A stretch of 64,000 nt of DNA, from NCBI RefSeq assembly GCF_003026215.1, contig NZ_PYOC01000001.1, positions 868,001 through 932,000 of the forward strand. The letters are read 5' to 3'. The notes below the pieces were generated by a model. That model worked only from the letters and a program-made list of their open reading frames with translations. It was not told the DNA's origin and made no database searches. Positions within the stretch are counted from its first letter, which is position 1; every line of letters starts with the position of its first letter. Origin of the DNA: Photobacterium indicum. GTDB lineage: Bacteria > Pseudomonadota > Gammaproteobacteria > Enterobacterales > Vibrionaceae. Positions 53,019-61,995 of this stretch are shown piece by piece. The position numbers and the translations under genes are program-made.

Positions 53019-53747
53019 ATGGAGCATTATCTTGAATTAGTTGAGGCAGTCGCATTTTCGCACCCTAAGAACTGTATGGAGGAAAATGAAGATGCCGTTT
53101 TACCCGCAGTAATAACAAAAAACGCAATATTTATTGCTCTTGCCGATGGAGTTGGTGGTTCTGATGGCGGTAGTACAGCTTCTAATGTAGCAATATCCAC
53201 TGTAAGAAGAGAAATACTAGACAATCCTGACTGCAACTTAAAAGAATTTTTTCATAAAGTATCCAGTAATATAAATATTGAAGCTGAAAAGCAAACAAAT
53301 ATGAAAAATATGGCGACGACACTAGTTATTTGTAAAATTACTTCCGGTAAGGTGGAAATTGCAAATGTTGGTGACTCAAGAGCTTATGTCATTGAGGGGA
53401 AATCAGCAAAAAAACTGACCACTGATCATACTAAAAAGCAAGAGTTAATTGATTCTGGTATTTTCAAAAGTTCTGAATTAAAGGGACATCACTCGGGAAG
53501 TTTACTAACTAACTCATTGAGAGCAAACAAAAAATTCAAAATTGATGTTGATACTTACGAATCTAACAGTTGTTCAATTGTGCTTGTGTCAGATGGTGTT
53601 TACCAATCTTTTGATGGTACTAGGATAGTTGGAAATAGTGGTGCAGACAACTTACTACAACTTTGTAGCAACCTTAAAAAAAGGGTACTAAACAACGGAC
53701 CTCACGATGACTTCTCATTGGTCGCTGTACGCTTTAAAAGCGGCTAG
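53019..53747 (+). CDS. PP2C-family protein phosphatase
   Basis: A 242-residue phosphatase with metal-binding motifs in order: ENEDA near residue 22, FIALADGVGGSDGGSTAS, MATTLVICKI, IANVGDSRAYVI, VLVSDGVYQSF and DDFSLVAVRF. It starts on the base after the kinase stop codon. It should reverse the kinase's phosphorylation, either of the kinase itself or its target. Its stop codon lies inside an attC-like inverted repeat. Confidence 0.9.
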   Translation: MEHYLELVEAVAFSHPKNCMEENEDAVLPAVITKNAIFIALADGVGGSDGGSTASNVAISTVRREILDNPDCNLKEFFHKVSSNINIEAEKQTNMKNMATTLVICKITSGKVEIANVGDSRAYVIEGKSAKKLTTDHTKKQELIDSGIFKSSELKGHHSGSLLTNSLRANKKFKIDVDTYESNSCSIVLVSDGVYQSFDGTRIVGNSGADNLLQLCSNLKKRVLNNGPHDDFSLVAVRFKSG

Positions 53748-53834
53748 CAAGGCAATCAAATCGGATTCGTAACAGTTAGTTTGCTCCGCTTCATTTTAGC
53801 CAACTGTTACTCACCGTTTATATCGGCGCTAGCT
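53742..53834 (+). repeat. attC-like structure after the kinase-phosphatase pair
   Basis: GGCTAGC overlaps the PP2C stop and GCTAGCT ends the unit 93 bases later. Inner arms GTAACAGTT (53769-53777) and AACTGTTAC (53802-53810) pair perfectly, and the arms between align with gaps. The outer boxes differ by one base each from the integron consensus (GGCTAAC, GTTAGCT). A second partial site ends in GTTAGCT at 53938-53944. Confidence 0.5.
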
Positions 53835-54390
53835 AAAAGTTCAACCTCGTTTATGTCCAGAGGCGTTCCAGCATGGTGGCTGCTAGCTCGTTTTTGTCCA
53901 AATGCCAGCTAGTAGTTCAGTAGCTAGCGCATATAGCGTTAGCTTAATCCCCCTCTTTCATGCATGTGTAATATAGCCATTTCCATCCAGTGCGCTTCAA
54001 TCTTTCGCTTGATTCGGATTACTTGTAAGCGCCCCATAAACCGCGTATTCAAAAAGAATGATGAGCCTTTTATGACCTTAATTCCGACACATGATCATGG
54101 TCAATCTACTCAATCAATTATTGCTAACAAAGTACGATCCCGTCCTGTGACACTGGTGTAGATAAGCTTGTGATTAATCCTTGCCCTAAGAGTTGAGCGT
54201 TTTTCAGCCAAACTGATAAAAGATATTGCTCTGGAAAATATCACTTTTCTTTTTATATCCATTTCATTATTATTTACTGGCTTCAGGAATAAGTACCTTA
54301 CTGTTAAGTAACAAAGTTTCTCAGAGACATTCCATTAGTTACTAGCCATTACATGGCTAATATTTAAACTATTTTTAGTATGGAAGTGTT
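53835..54390. other. non-coding region before the Sel1-repeat gene
   Basis: No gene is supported. An imperfect direct repeat of CTCGTTTATGTCC / CTCGTTTTTGTCC (53847, 53887) and GTTAGCT at 53938 look like attC debris. A 65-codon frame at 53964-54161 has no ribosome-binding site. Confidence 0.4.
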
Positions 54391-55662
54391 ATGGAACTTT
54401 ATAAAGACATTAAATTTAATGAAGCTAAAGTAAAACAAATCGTTAAGGCTCTGAAAAAAGAGTTGAAGAATGAATATCCCGAGGCCACCTCTGCTTTTTT
54501 ACATGAAAGGATGGCAGAATCAAGGGGCTTTGATGAGTGGCGTGATTTTAGACGCTTTATTAAAAAATCAGGGGTTATTCCACGTGAGAAAGTTGAAGCT
54601 TTAATCGCTGAAGTTATTAAGTTAAGTGGTATTGAGAAATACTCACTTGATGATCACGAGTTTCGCGAATCTCATCAAATTCTCTTTTTAATTCAGATCT
54701 ACTTTAATACTCTTTATATAAATAAAGTGTTAGCTCGTGATAACTTTTACGAAGACGGTAGAGAAATAGAGTTAACGATTATTGGAACTGAAGGAATGGC
54801 TTGCATTGGTGAGCTGTTTCTAACTGGTTCAGAAGGTTTTGGTGTCAATTACCGTAATGCCTTCTACTTGTTTGAACAAGCAGCCGGTATGGGTGATATA
54901 GACTCACATACATACCTTGCCGATATGTACAAAGACGGATTGGGTGTTGAAAAAAACTTAAACACTGCTATAGATCTTTATACTAAAGCTCTTGAACACT
55001 CTGATAGTCTCACTCGCTTGAATCATGCAAAATTCCAGGTAGCAAAGCTATCATTAGATTTGCAAGTAGACACTCAAATTGAAGCTTCAATCGCGACTCT
55101 TAATAAGCTATCGGCATGTCATGGTGATGCTGCTTTTGAGTTGGCCTCTCATTATTTAACCGGGATTTTTGTCAACCAAAATCCTGAAAAATATGTCGAA
55201 CTATTAACAAAAGCCGTAAAGTTAGGCTCTCTCGATGCTGAATATGATTTTGCTAAAATATATAGACGTCAGAAAGATTTCTCAATGTCATTATCAATTT
55301 TAACGAATCTAGCCGGAAAAGGCTATGTTCAAGCAGCGAGTGATCTGGGTGTGATGTATTTCGATGGCGTTCCTGGCGTTAAACAAAACGTTCATCTGGC
55401 AAGAGAGTACTGTAACCAGGCAGCCCTAAAAGGTGATGCTGATGTTCAAAATTTGATGGGCATTTTTTATGAGACAGGTTTAGTTGAAAGGATCGACCAT
55501 CACCTAGCTTTGTTCTGGTATGAGTTAGCTGCCCAAGGGAATGATAAATATCAGAAGAGTGTTGTTCGACTTACAGATTTGATTCTGAACAAGAACAGAC
55601 CTTTGACCAAATATGAGCAGGTTCAAGCAAATCAAGACTTAACTCATTGGGACGATTTCTAA
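54391..55662 (+). CDS. Sel1-repeat protein with N-terminal helical module
   Basis: A 423-residue protein. Residues about 10-55 carry a helical module (ATSAFLHERMAESRGFDEWRDFRRFIKK) like that of the 43692 gene. Residues 150-400 are a string of Sel1/TPR repeats: GEAMACIGELFLTG, NLNTAIDLYTKALEHSD, ASDLGVMYFDGVPGVKQN, NLMGIFYETGLVERIDHHLALFWYELAAQGND. Such repeats bind partner proteins. There is no signal peptide, so it is cytoplasmic. It could be an adaptor for another island system; this is inference. Confidence 0.78.
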   Translation: MELYKDIKFNEAKVKQIVKALKKELKNEYPEATSAFLHERMAESRGFDEWRDFRRFIKKSGVIPREKVEALIAEVIKLSGIEKYSLDDHEFRESHQILFLIQIYFNTLYINKVLARDNFYEDGREIELTIIGTEGMACIGELFLTGSEGFGVNYRNAFYLFEQAAGMGDIDSHTYLADMYKDGLGVEKNLNTAIDLYTKALEHSDSLTRLNHAKFQVAKLSLDLQVDTQIEASIATLNKLSACHGDAAFELASHYLTGIFVNQNPEKYVELLTKAVKLGSLDAEYDFAKIYRRQKDFSMSLSILTNLAGKGYVQAASDLGVMYFDGVPGVKQNVHLAREYCNQAALKGDADVQNLMGIFYETGLVERIDHHLALFWYELAAQGNDKYQKSVVRLTDLILNKNRPLTKYEQVQANQDLTHWDDF

Positions 55663-55685
55663 TAAAAGTGCCTCCTTAATATAAG

Positions 55686-55720
55686 GGGCTATTTCCCCAA
55701 CAAGAGAAATAGCCCTATTA
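55686..55720 (+). terminator. terminator of the Sel1-repeat gene
   Basis: The 10-bp perfect stem GGGCTATTTC / GAAATAGCCC with a 10-base loop begins 24 bases after the stop codon and is followed by a modest T-rich tail. Confidence 0.8.
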
Positions 55721-55871
55721 ATTTCAAATTATGTATCCTTCCCTATATCACAGCAATTACGCGAATAGAACAAGTTGTGAAAGAGCATCACATGATCATA
55801 TCCATTTGGGCGACTTCTTCTTCGTAATCAGGTGACTTAATCACTGTATGCGCCCGAACCCACGGGGCATT

Positions 55872-57392
55872 TTAATGGGAGAAGTGCCACGGAAGAAGTG
55901 ATTCGATATTAGGCGCTGACTTAGCGAGTTCTTTCATGCAGTTAACCAGGTAGTCATACACGATAAGGTCGTTAGCTTTTGCTGTTTCGATGATGCTGTA
56001 AAGCATCGCGCTAGCACCCGCACCTTTAGGAGTGTCAGAAAATAACCAGTTTTTCCGCCCAATAACCAGTGGTTTGATCGCACGTTCTGCCCGATTGTTA
56101 TCGATAGATAAATGCCCATCTTCAGCATAACGTATCAGTTTAGGCCATTGACCCACGGTGTATTTTATTGCCTTACCTAGCTGACTCGACGAGATGACTT
56201 TTTGTTTACTGAGCCATTGGGACAACTCATTCAGCAGTGGGATTGCATGTTCTTGTCGCTCAACTAATCGCTCGGCAGCAGTGAAGCCTTTTATTCTCGA
56301 CTCCAGTGCGTAAAGTTTCTGAATTTTAGCCAGCACAACATCCGCTTTACCTGTTTTTCCTTTCCCTTGAAGCTTCTTGGCATCCATAAATTTACGACGA
56401 GCGTGTGCCATGCATCCTAGATTTTCAACATAAGCGAGACCGTCATACGCTTTATAACCATCTGTTTGCAGATAGCCGTTATACTTCTCGAGGAAAGCCT
56501 CGGGGCAAGCCCGTGCCCGACTGTTTTGGTAGTCGAACAATACGATATTTTTCACCCCCTCAAGCGAAGCCTTGGGGGAGTCAGCACCCGAGCAGTAAAC
56601 CCACATATAACATTGCTTATTTTCTTTGAGCACATTGAGTGGTGTTTCGTCGGCCTGAACGACGGTTTGATTCAGTAACGTCTCTTTTAACCGTTGATAC
56701 AGCGGTGTAAAGCACTCGCTGACCTGCATCACCCAACGCGCCATTGTGGTTCTAGGTAGATCGATACCCGCCTGTGAAAACAGCGTTTCCTGACGATAAA
56801 GCGGTAAGGCATATTGGTATTTACCCAGGATAATATTGGCGAGCAAGCTTTCTGTGGCATAGCTTTTCGGGATAAGTGCTGTCGGAGCTGGTTGTTGTTT
56901 TATCGCAACGCTTTGTGCATGTTGCTCACATTGCCGACAGCCATATTTAGGGCGAACGTACTCCAGTACTTTCAATACCGCGGGGATGAACTCAAGCTTT
57001 TCACTGACATCTTCACCGATTTTGTGTAACTCGCCTTGGCAGCATGCGCAGACTTTCTCTTCCTCGGTGAGATCAAGAACGATGCGTTCGCGAGGGAGAT
57101 CTTTCGGCAGAGGTTTACGCTTACCACGCACCTTCTTACCTGAAGTGGTTACCACTTCTGTCTGCTCAGGCGCCGTTGCTTCTTGCTCGACTTCATTGAA
57201 CAAGTCGCCTTGTGCTTCATCATAAGGCTTAAGGGATTCTGCACGTTTAGCGAACTGGCGATCTAAGGCCAGTTTGAACTGCTCAGCAAGAGAACTCTTT
57301 TCTGTTTCTAACTGCTTACATTTATCCATGAGAGACTGCACCATCGCTTGAAGCGCAGTGACATCTTGGCTTTGAGGATTAACATCAAGCAT
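55872..57392 (-). CDS. tnpC: IS66 transposase TnpC
   Basis: A 506-residue DDE transposase. An N-terminal coiled coil (LQAMVQSLMDKCKQLETEKSSLAEQF) and a zinc-finger region (CACCQGELHKIGE, YGCRQCEQH) precede the catalytic core, with Asp in VQADETPLNV, Asp in LQTDGYKAYDG and Glu in DNNRAERAIKP. The C-terminus ends in the IS66_C stretch GAGASAMLYSIIETAKAND. It is full length and apparently active. Confidence 0.94.
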   Translation of the reverse strand: MLDVNPQSQDVTALQAMVQSLMDKCKQLETEKSSLAEQFKLALDRQFAKRAESLKPYDEAQGDLFNEVEQEATAPEQTEVVTTSGKKVRGKRKPLPKDLPRERIVLDLTEEEKVCACCQGELHKIGEDVSEKLEFIPAVLKVLEYVRPKYGCRQCEQHAQSVAIKQQPAPTALIPKSYATESLLANIILGKYQYALPLYRQETLFSQAGIDLPRTTMARWVMQVSECFTPLYQRLKETLLNQTVVQADETPLNVLKENKQCYMWVYCSGADSPKASLEGVKNIVLFDYQNSRARACPEAFLEKYNGYLQTDGYKAYDGLAYVENLGCMAHARRKFMDAKKLQGKGKTGKADVVLAKIQKLYALESRIKGFTAAERLVERQEHAIPLLNELSQWLSKQKVISSSQLGKAIKYTVGQWPKLIRYAEDGHLSIDNNRAERAIKPLVIGRKNWLFSDTPKGAGASAMLYSIIETAKANDLIVYDYLVNCMKELAKSAPNIESLLPWHFSH

Positions 57393-57460
57393 CGTTTTTA
57401 TGGTGTTTATTATACTAAAATCGGCATAAAAACACTCGGCACACCTGTCTTTTATAACGA

Positions 57461-57814
57461 TTAACTCATTGTAAAATCGTGTATTTCAATGGGTTTATGG
57501 CCGATAATCGTGAAGCCTGCAAGTAACTGTTCAAGCTCCATTTTGCTTAAGGTAAAGACCTGATTATCCTCTTTGGAAGGCCACTTGAATTTGTTCTTTT
57601 CAAGTCGTTTGTACCAAAGCGCGAAGCCTGTTTTATCCCAGTAAAGTATTTTAATTTTGTCGCGTTGTTTGTTGGTAAACAGGAACAAAGCCCCCGTATC
57701 AAGCGGCAAATCAGTATCACTTTCAACCAGTGCAGCCAAGCCGTTAATCGATTTACGAAAATCCACAAATGCGCGGTATAGATATATCGCCGGCGGGTTG
57801 ATAAGCCCATTCAT
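57461..57814 (-). CDS. tnpB: IS66 accessory protein TnpB
   Basis: A 117-residue Orf2-type protein: YRAFVDFRKSINGLAALVE, then LFLFTNKQRDKIKILYWDKTGFALWYKRLEKNKF in segments. It is the standard second protein of IS66 and overlaps tnpA by four bases (ATGA), which couples translation. Required for transposition in the family; its mechanism is unclear. Confidence 0.94.
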   Translation of the reverse strand: MNGLINPPAIYLYRAFVDFRKSINGLAALVESDTDLPLDTGALFLFTNKQRDKIKILYWDKTGFALWYKRLEKNKFKWPSKEDNQVFTLSKMELEQLLAGFTIIGHKPIEIHDFTMS

Positions 57815-58164
57815 GATCGCAACGCCTCAATAAGTTCAGCTAGGTAAATGGCTGGAGTTCCTTGAGGGATACTCAATTCTATATCACCAATACTCAGTGC
57901 CATATTGGCAACAGGAGGTTGTGGCACCTGATATTGCATTGTGCGCTCAGTAATTTGCGCATGAACAAAACCATTGTCTCGACGTTCATCTACGACGTTT
58001 AATTGCTGTCGTTTAGTGTAAAAAGCTGAGGTGGCCAGATGATTTTGACGACAGAACTCTTTAATGGTGAGAGAGCTTTCCTCACACTGCTGAAGTAAAG
58101 TTTTCCATTCCTGATTGCTACGCCGTGGTGCCATGATCTTGTCTCCGTTTATTGTTGAAGACAA
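57811..58164 (-). CDS. tnpA: IS66 accessory protein TnpA
   Basis: A 117-residue protein with an HTH near the N-terminus (RRSNQEWKTLLQQCEESSLTIKEFCRQNHLATSAFY in segments). This is the OrfA of IS66 elements and probably binds the element's ends. The ATG 10 codons in, MAPRRSNQEW, is an alternative start. Confidence 0.9.
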   Translation of the reverse strand: MSSTINGDKIMAPRRSNQEWKTLLQQCEESSLTIKEFCRQNHLATSAFYTKRQQLNVVDERRDNGFVHAQITERTMQYQVPQPPVANMALSIGDIELSIPQGTPAIYLAELIEALRS

Positions 58165-58218
58165 AATTTTAAAGTGTACTGTCAGTTAATTGAAGGCGGG
58201 GTTTATGGCTCGCTTACG

Positions 58219-58395
58219 CTATTTTCGTACACCAATACAGGTGCGAACGCGAGTGCGATTTTATATAGTTTGGTTGAAACAGCAAAAGCGAATAATCTTC
58301 TTGTTCATGATTATATCGCAACCTGCTTGCAGCAGATTGCTGAAAAACCGAATAATATTGACGCGTTGCTGCCATGGAATATTAAGCATAGCTAG
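58219..58395 (+). pseudogene. remnant of a second IS66 tnpC, C-terminal end
   Basis: On the plus strand the frame reads LFSYTNTGANASAILYSLVETAKANN and ends IDALLPWNIKH. This aligns with the last 55 residues of the intact TnpC (LFSDTPKGAGASAML...). Only the C-terminus remains and it is in the opposite orientation to the intact element. Confidence 0.85.
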
Positions 58396-58429
58396 GTGTC
58401 GTTGCCCAGACGCTTACTTTGTAGCCATC

Positions 58430-58670
58430 CGTTTATAAATAGCCATCCGTTTATAAATAGCCGTCGTAATTACCAAGGAAGCTTTCAAGGCATGCCCTTG
58501 AACGGCCATTTTGATAATCGAACAACACGATATTTTCCACGCCTTTTAATGTCGTTTCTGGTGAGTCGGCCCCTGAGCAATATAGCCACATGTAACATTT
58601 TAAGCACATTAAGTGGCGTTTCATCGGCCTGAACCACCACTTGCTCTAACAACAGGTGCTTTTGTAGATA
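58430..58670 (-). pseudogene. remnant of an IS66 tnpC, internal part
   Basis: On the minus strand the DNA is homologous to 56460-56690 in the intact tnpC (the part encoding the ADETPLNV to YLQTDGYKA region), with small deletions and frame changes. ATTTATAAACGG also appears twice in tandem at about 58427-58460. With the opposite-strand C-terminal piece, it shows a rearranged older IS66 copy. Confidence 0.75.
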
Positions 58671-58676
58671 AATGAA

Positions 58677-60296
58677 TTACTGATACAACCCTTTTAGCTG
58701 TGGTAATGACCAAAAATATGACTCTCTTGATTTTGAATCCTTACCTGCTGCGTTTTGTCGATACTCCGCTCTGACAAGAACACAATACTCTTCAGCCCTT
58801 GTAATTCCCACATAATGCAAATTTGTATCTTGAGGTAGGTTGGGATAATGAAGGTCATCCCAAGAGTCACCTTTTTCCATATATGGAAATGACCACTCTT
58901 CGAGGTCTAGATGAAAGACATATTTAAACTCTAATCCTTTTGACTTGTGCAGTGTCATGATTTGAACTTCATTATCAGCCTTTGCCATAAACTGCTTAAG
59001 AAACGCTTGCTCATGAATTTTTAATTTCAAGGAAGCATCGGTATTTTGTGTTTCCATGATCCCGATAAGGCTTGCTAACTCCCCAAACTTGTATATCAGA
59101 TCATCTACTGATTGATCGTCTCGTAATCGTTTAATCAAAGACCTTAATTTAGCTATCGTTATCTTCTTAGGTTCAAGCAAGTCAAAGTGTTTATCTATCA
59201 AGTCTTGTATTGTAGTGATTGCACCATATCGAAATGAAAGTAAATCAGAGTACAAATCCGTACAATCAGATAAGCTGGATTTCTCCAAAGGATTATCATT
59301 GTACAACCGATAATCAATATTCATTCCTAGCGCACAGAGGGCTAAAGACTTCTCTTTTTTTGCAAGTATTGCTACATCTGATGCATTGCCTAGATCACCA
59401 TCTACTATCAACTTTTTAATGTAAGTTGACAAAACACTGCCGATATCTTTTAGGTTACCTTTCAAATGGAGTCTATGAACTCTGATGTCATTAGCGTCAT
59501 GTGTTAGGAGAGTAGCACTAGGATCCATTAATCTTGTTGCGTAATTTACAATAGACGGGTGACAACGATGATTTATATCGACAACAAAGTGTTCAAAACC
59601 TGGGTTTGTAGCTAATTCATTTAATAACCTGGAGTTTCCGCCTCGAAATTCGTAAATTGACTGCCAGACATCACCGACTGCTGTTGCAATCAAGTCTTGC
59701 TCAAACAGATGAAAAAAAAGTTGATGTTGAGCTAATGATGAATCCTGATATTCATCAATAAACACATGTGAATATCTAGCTTTAATGTAGCGTTGAGCTG
59801 CTTTTGAGTTTTGTAGAATGTAGAGGGCTAACGCTGCAAAGGAATTCATCCAAAGCATGCCTTCTTCATATAGTTTTTTAAAGCCTTCATCATTATTGAT
59901 ATCTTCGGAAGTAGGGGAAATGTACTTATCTTTTAAGTAATGAACGTAAGGCTCTTGTAACTGTTTGATCGGATTCAATTCTGTTTTTGGTGTACCCCAG
60001 ATCTTCCCTATGAAAGGGATAATGATCTCTTTTAAACAAAAACTGTCGATTGTTCCGAAAAAACTCTGTTTTGTGTCATGGGCGTTATATGTACACTTTT
60101 TTTTGAGTTCACTGCTAGCTTTCTTTGTAAAGGTTATAGCTATTACACCTTTATGAGAAGGTAAGTTAGCTGTTGTTTGTCTAACTTTTTCCTTCATCAC
60201 AGTTGTCTTTCCACTTCCAGGGCATGCCGTGATAATCATGCTGCCATCATAATCTATGGCAGCTTGTTGTTGAGTTGTTGGTTTAAATATAGTCAC
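58677..60296 (-). CDS. gajB: Gabija-type UvrD-like helicase (GajB)
   Basis: A 539-residue SF1 helicase: Walker A ACPGSGKTTV (K30), motif Ia AITFTKKASSELKKK, motif II VFIDEYQDSSLAQHQ, motif III GDVWQSIYEFRGGNS, motif V MTLHKSKGLEF and motif VI HYVGITRAEEYCVLV. Its start lies inside the end of the upstream OLD-type nuclease gene (14-base overlap), so the two are coupled. This pair and order match Gabija, in which GajA cuts DNA and GajB is its partner helicase during phage infection. Length is near that of known GajB (about 500). Confidence 0.88.
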   Translation of the reverse strand: MTIFKPTTQQQAAIDYDGSMIITACPGSGKTTVMKEKVRQTTANLPSHKGVIAITFTKKASSELKKKCTYNAHDTKQSFFGTIDSFCLKEIIIPFIGKIWGTPKTELNPIKQLQEPYVHYLKDKYISPTSEDINNDEGFKKLYEEGMLWMNSFAALALYILQNSKAAQRYIKARYSHVFIDEYQDSSLAQHQLFFHLFEQDLIATAVGDVWQSIYEFRGGNSRLLNELATNPGFEHFVVDINHRCHPSIVNYATRLMDPSATLLTHDANDIRVHRLHLKGNLKDIGSVLSTYIKKLIVDGDLGNASDVAILAKKEKSLALCALGMNIDYRLYNDNPLEKSSLSDCTDLYSDLLSFRYGAITTIQDLIDKHFDLLEPKKITIAKLRSLIKRLRDDQSVDDLIYKFGELASLIGIMETQNTDASLKLKIHEQAFLKQFMAKADNEVQIMTLHKSKGLEFKYVFHLDLEEWSFPYMEKGDSWDDLHYPNLPQDTNLHYVGITRAEEYCVLVRAEYRQNAAGKDSKSRESYFWSLPQLKGLYQ

Positions 60297-61995
60297 GGGT
60301 TAACCTTGCTTTTTCAACTAGCTTGTATAGAGGCTTTGCTAAATCACCAGATTCCAGTGACCCTAGTTCATCTTTAATTTTCTTCAATAAAGAGCGCATG
60401 CGAAGAGCCTTTTTACCCTGTAAGTATTTGATTGCACTAGCTTCCGTTTTTTTTCCTAGTGCAGTTAGAATTGGTGAAGATAGTTCACTAACAAAGTCAG
60501 TTTCTAAGTCAATTTTAGATAAGTAGATACCTTTACAATTAACTGCGTCTGAAATGATTTTCCATGTGCCGTTGTCAAAAGCATCTTTAGGAAGTAACTT
60601 TTTATCACTATGATATAAAGTCTTTAAACTCGCAGCTCGAAGACAGCGGTTAGCCCCAGCGTATTGCCACAGTTCTTTATCTTTGATTTTTGAAATATCA
60701 TTATCTGTGCGCATTACCCAAGGAATCTCTAGGGCATCTAGAATATTTACGTATACTGCAAACGAAATACCATCAACTGACAAAATCGAAAGATTTTCAA
60801 AGTCTAGGTCTATGTCTACTCGCTTCGCTAACTCTTGATAGAAAAGCATTTCTGACGGCCCCTCAACTAAAAAGACACCATTAGAGAAAAAGGTTTCCGC
60901 AGGTAGAATACTCATACGGTAACTCATGTTTTCCCAGCCTTCTACAATACACTGGGAGCAGCCGTTACCCGCAGCTACAGTCGATTTATTTTTTGATAGT
61001 AAACGAATGATAGAATCAGGCGAAAAATTGGAAGCTATTTGAGGGGAGTGGGACGAAATTATTGTCTGACCTGGTAACTCGTCCACTAGATAACTAGCGA
61101 GTTTACGTTGTTGATGTGGATGAAGGTGAGCTTCAGGCTCTTCAATTACATAAAAAATCACTTCGTGCTCAGTATCCTGTTCGATGACACTTTTAGCTTT
61201 CCATAGAGCTAGCAAGATCTGATTGTTACGCCCATCACCACCAAGCATTACACTTGACCCGTTAGTCATGGCACCAAGCTGGAGCTTGTCTATAAAGTCG
61301 TTAACTTCAATAGCTCCCGTATCTAACTGTACTGAGTAATCTGCATTGTGGTGAGCTAATTTTTTTAACTCAGTGTTAATGTCATGAGTAGCTGAGCTAA
61401 CGTACTTTAATTGTGAGATCTTACTATTTAATTGTGATAAATCCTGCCCAATTTCGGTGAGCAAAGCTTCATCTTCTACGGCATCATCTTCGCTTAAAAG
61501 TTGCTGTGCAATACGAAGTAGCTGTTTTTTCTCTCTTCCTATAAAACGTTCAAGATCACGTTGTGACTGGATATACTTTAGATTAAGGTACTTTAGGTAA
61601 AAACGGCTAGAAACCTCTTGTAATTCATCTAGTGCGTGTCCAATCCAAATCTTGTAACTAAGATCTGATTTGCTCGCTGTGTATCTGATGATCGTTTCAC
61701 CGTGATCACTCACATTACCTTTTAATATTGAGAGAACTGCATCTTCCTTTATATCCTTAAAGAAAATAGTTACCTCTGCCTGATCAGCAACTCCTTCTTG
61801 ACCGATATGAAAATCTAACTCAGAAGGCTCTATATCCGCATCTGAAAGCGTTTTATCAAGTAATATACGAAGAGCATGAAGCATGTTGCTCTTACCAATA
61901 TCGTTTGCTCCGATAACTAGAGTGCTTGTGTTAAAGTTGATCAAAGCATCTTCAAAATTGCGATAGCCTTTTAGATGAAGAGAAGATATTTCCAA
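60283..61995 (-). CDS. gajA: Gabija-type OLD-family ATP-dependent nuclease (GajA)
   Basis: A 570-residue protein. The N-terminal ABC-type ATPase has Walker A VIGANDIGKSN (K35), Walker B VIEEPEAHLHPHQQRKLA and ISSHSPQIASN. The C-terminal TOPRIM domain has Glu in FLVEGPSEMLFYQEL near residue 377 and Asp in LSVDGISF and MRTDNDIS. The first 10 residues (MEISSLHLKGYRNF) are typical of OLD nucleases. Length matches GajA (about 580). It is encoded upstream of gajB, forming the complete two-gene Gabija system. Confidence 0.88.
   Translation of the reverse strand: MEISSLHLKGYRNFEDALINFNTSTLVIGANDIGKSNMLHALRILLDKTLSDADIEPSELDFHIGQEGVADQAEVTIFFKDIKEDAVLSILKGNVSDHGETIIRYTASKSDLSYKIWIGHALDELQEVSSRFYLKYLNLKYIQSQRDLERFIGREKKQLLRIAQQLLSEDDAVEDEALLTEIGQDLSQLNSKISQLKYVSSATHDINTELKKLAHHNADYSVQLDTGAIEVNDFIDKLQLGAMTNGSSVMLGGDGRNNQILLALWKAKSVIEQDTEHEVIFYVIEEPEAHLHPHQQRKLASYLVDELPGQTIISSHSPQIASNFSPDSIIRLLSKNKSTVAAGNGCSQCIVEGWENMSYRMSILPAETFFSNGVFLVEGPSEMLFYQELAKRVDIDLDFENLSILSVDGISFAVYVNILDALEIPWVMRTDNDISKIKDKELWQYAGANRCLRAASLKTLYHSDKKLLPKDAFDNGTWKIISDAVNCKGIYLSKIDLETDFVSELSSPILTALGKKTEASAIKYLQGKKALRMRSLLKKIKDELGSLESGDLAKPLYKLVEKARLTRDYI

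Larger units (their letters stand above)
55872..58164 (-). mobile_element. IS66-family insertion sequence (coding extent)
   Basis: All three IS66 genes are present in the normal order on the minus strand: tnpA, tnpB (overlapping by four bases) and tnpC. All reading frames are intact. The exact terminal inverted repeats could not be fixed by eye; the right end should be within 58165-58220, where older IS66 debris begins. It sits between the Sel1-repeat gene and the Gabija-type operon. Confidence 0.88.

Noticed and set aside
53964-54161. 65-codon open frame before the Sel1-repeat gene
   Set aside because: No ribosome-binding site and it overlaps apparent attC debris.
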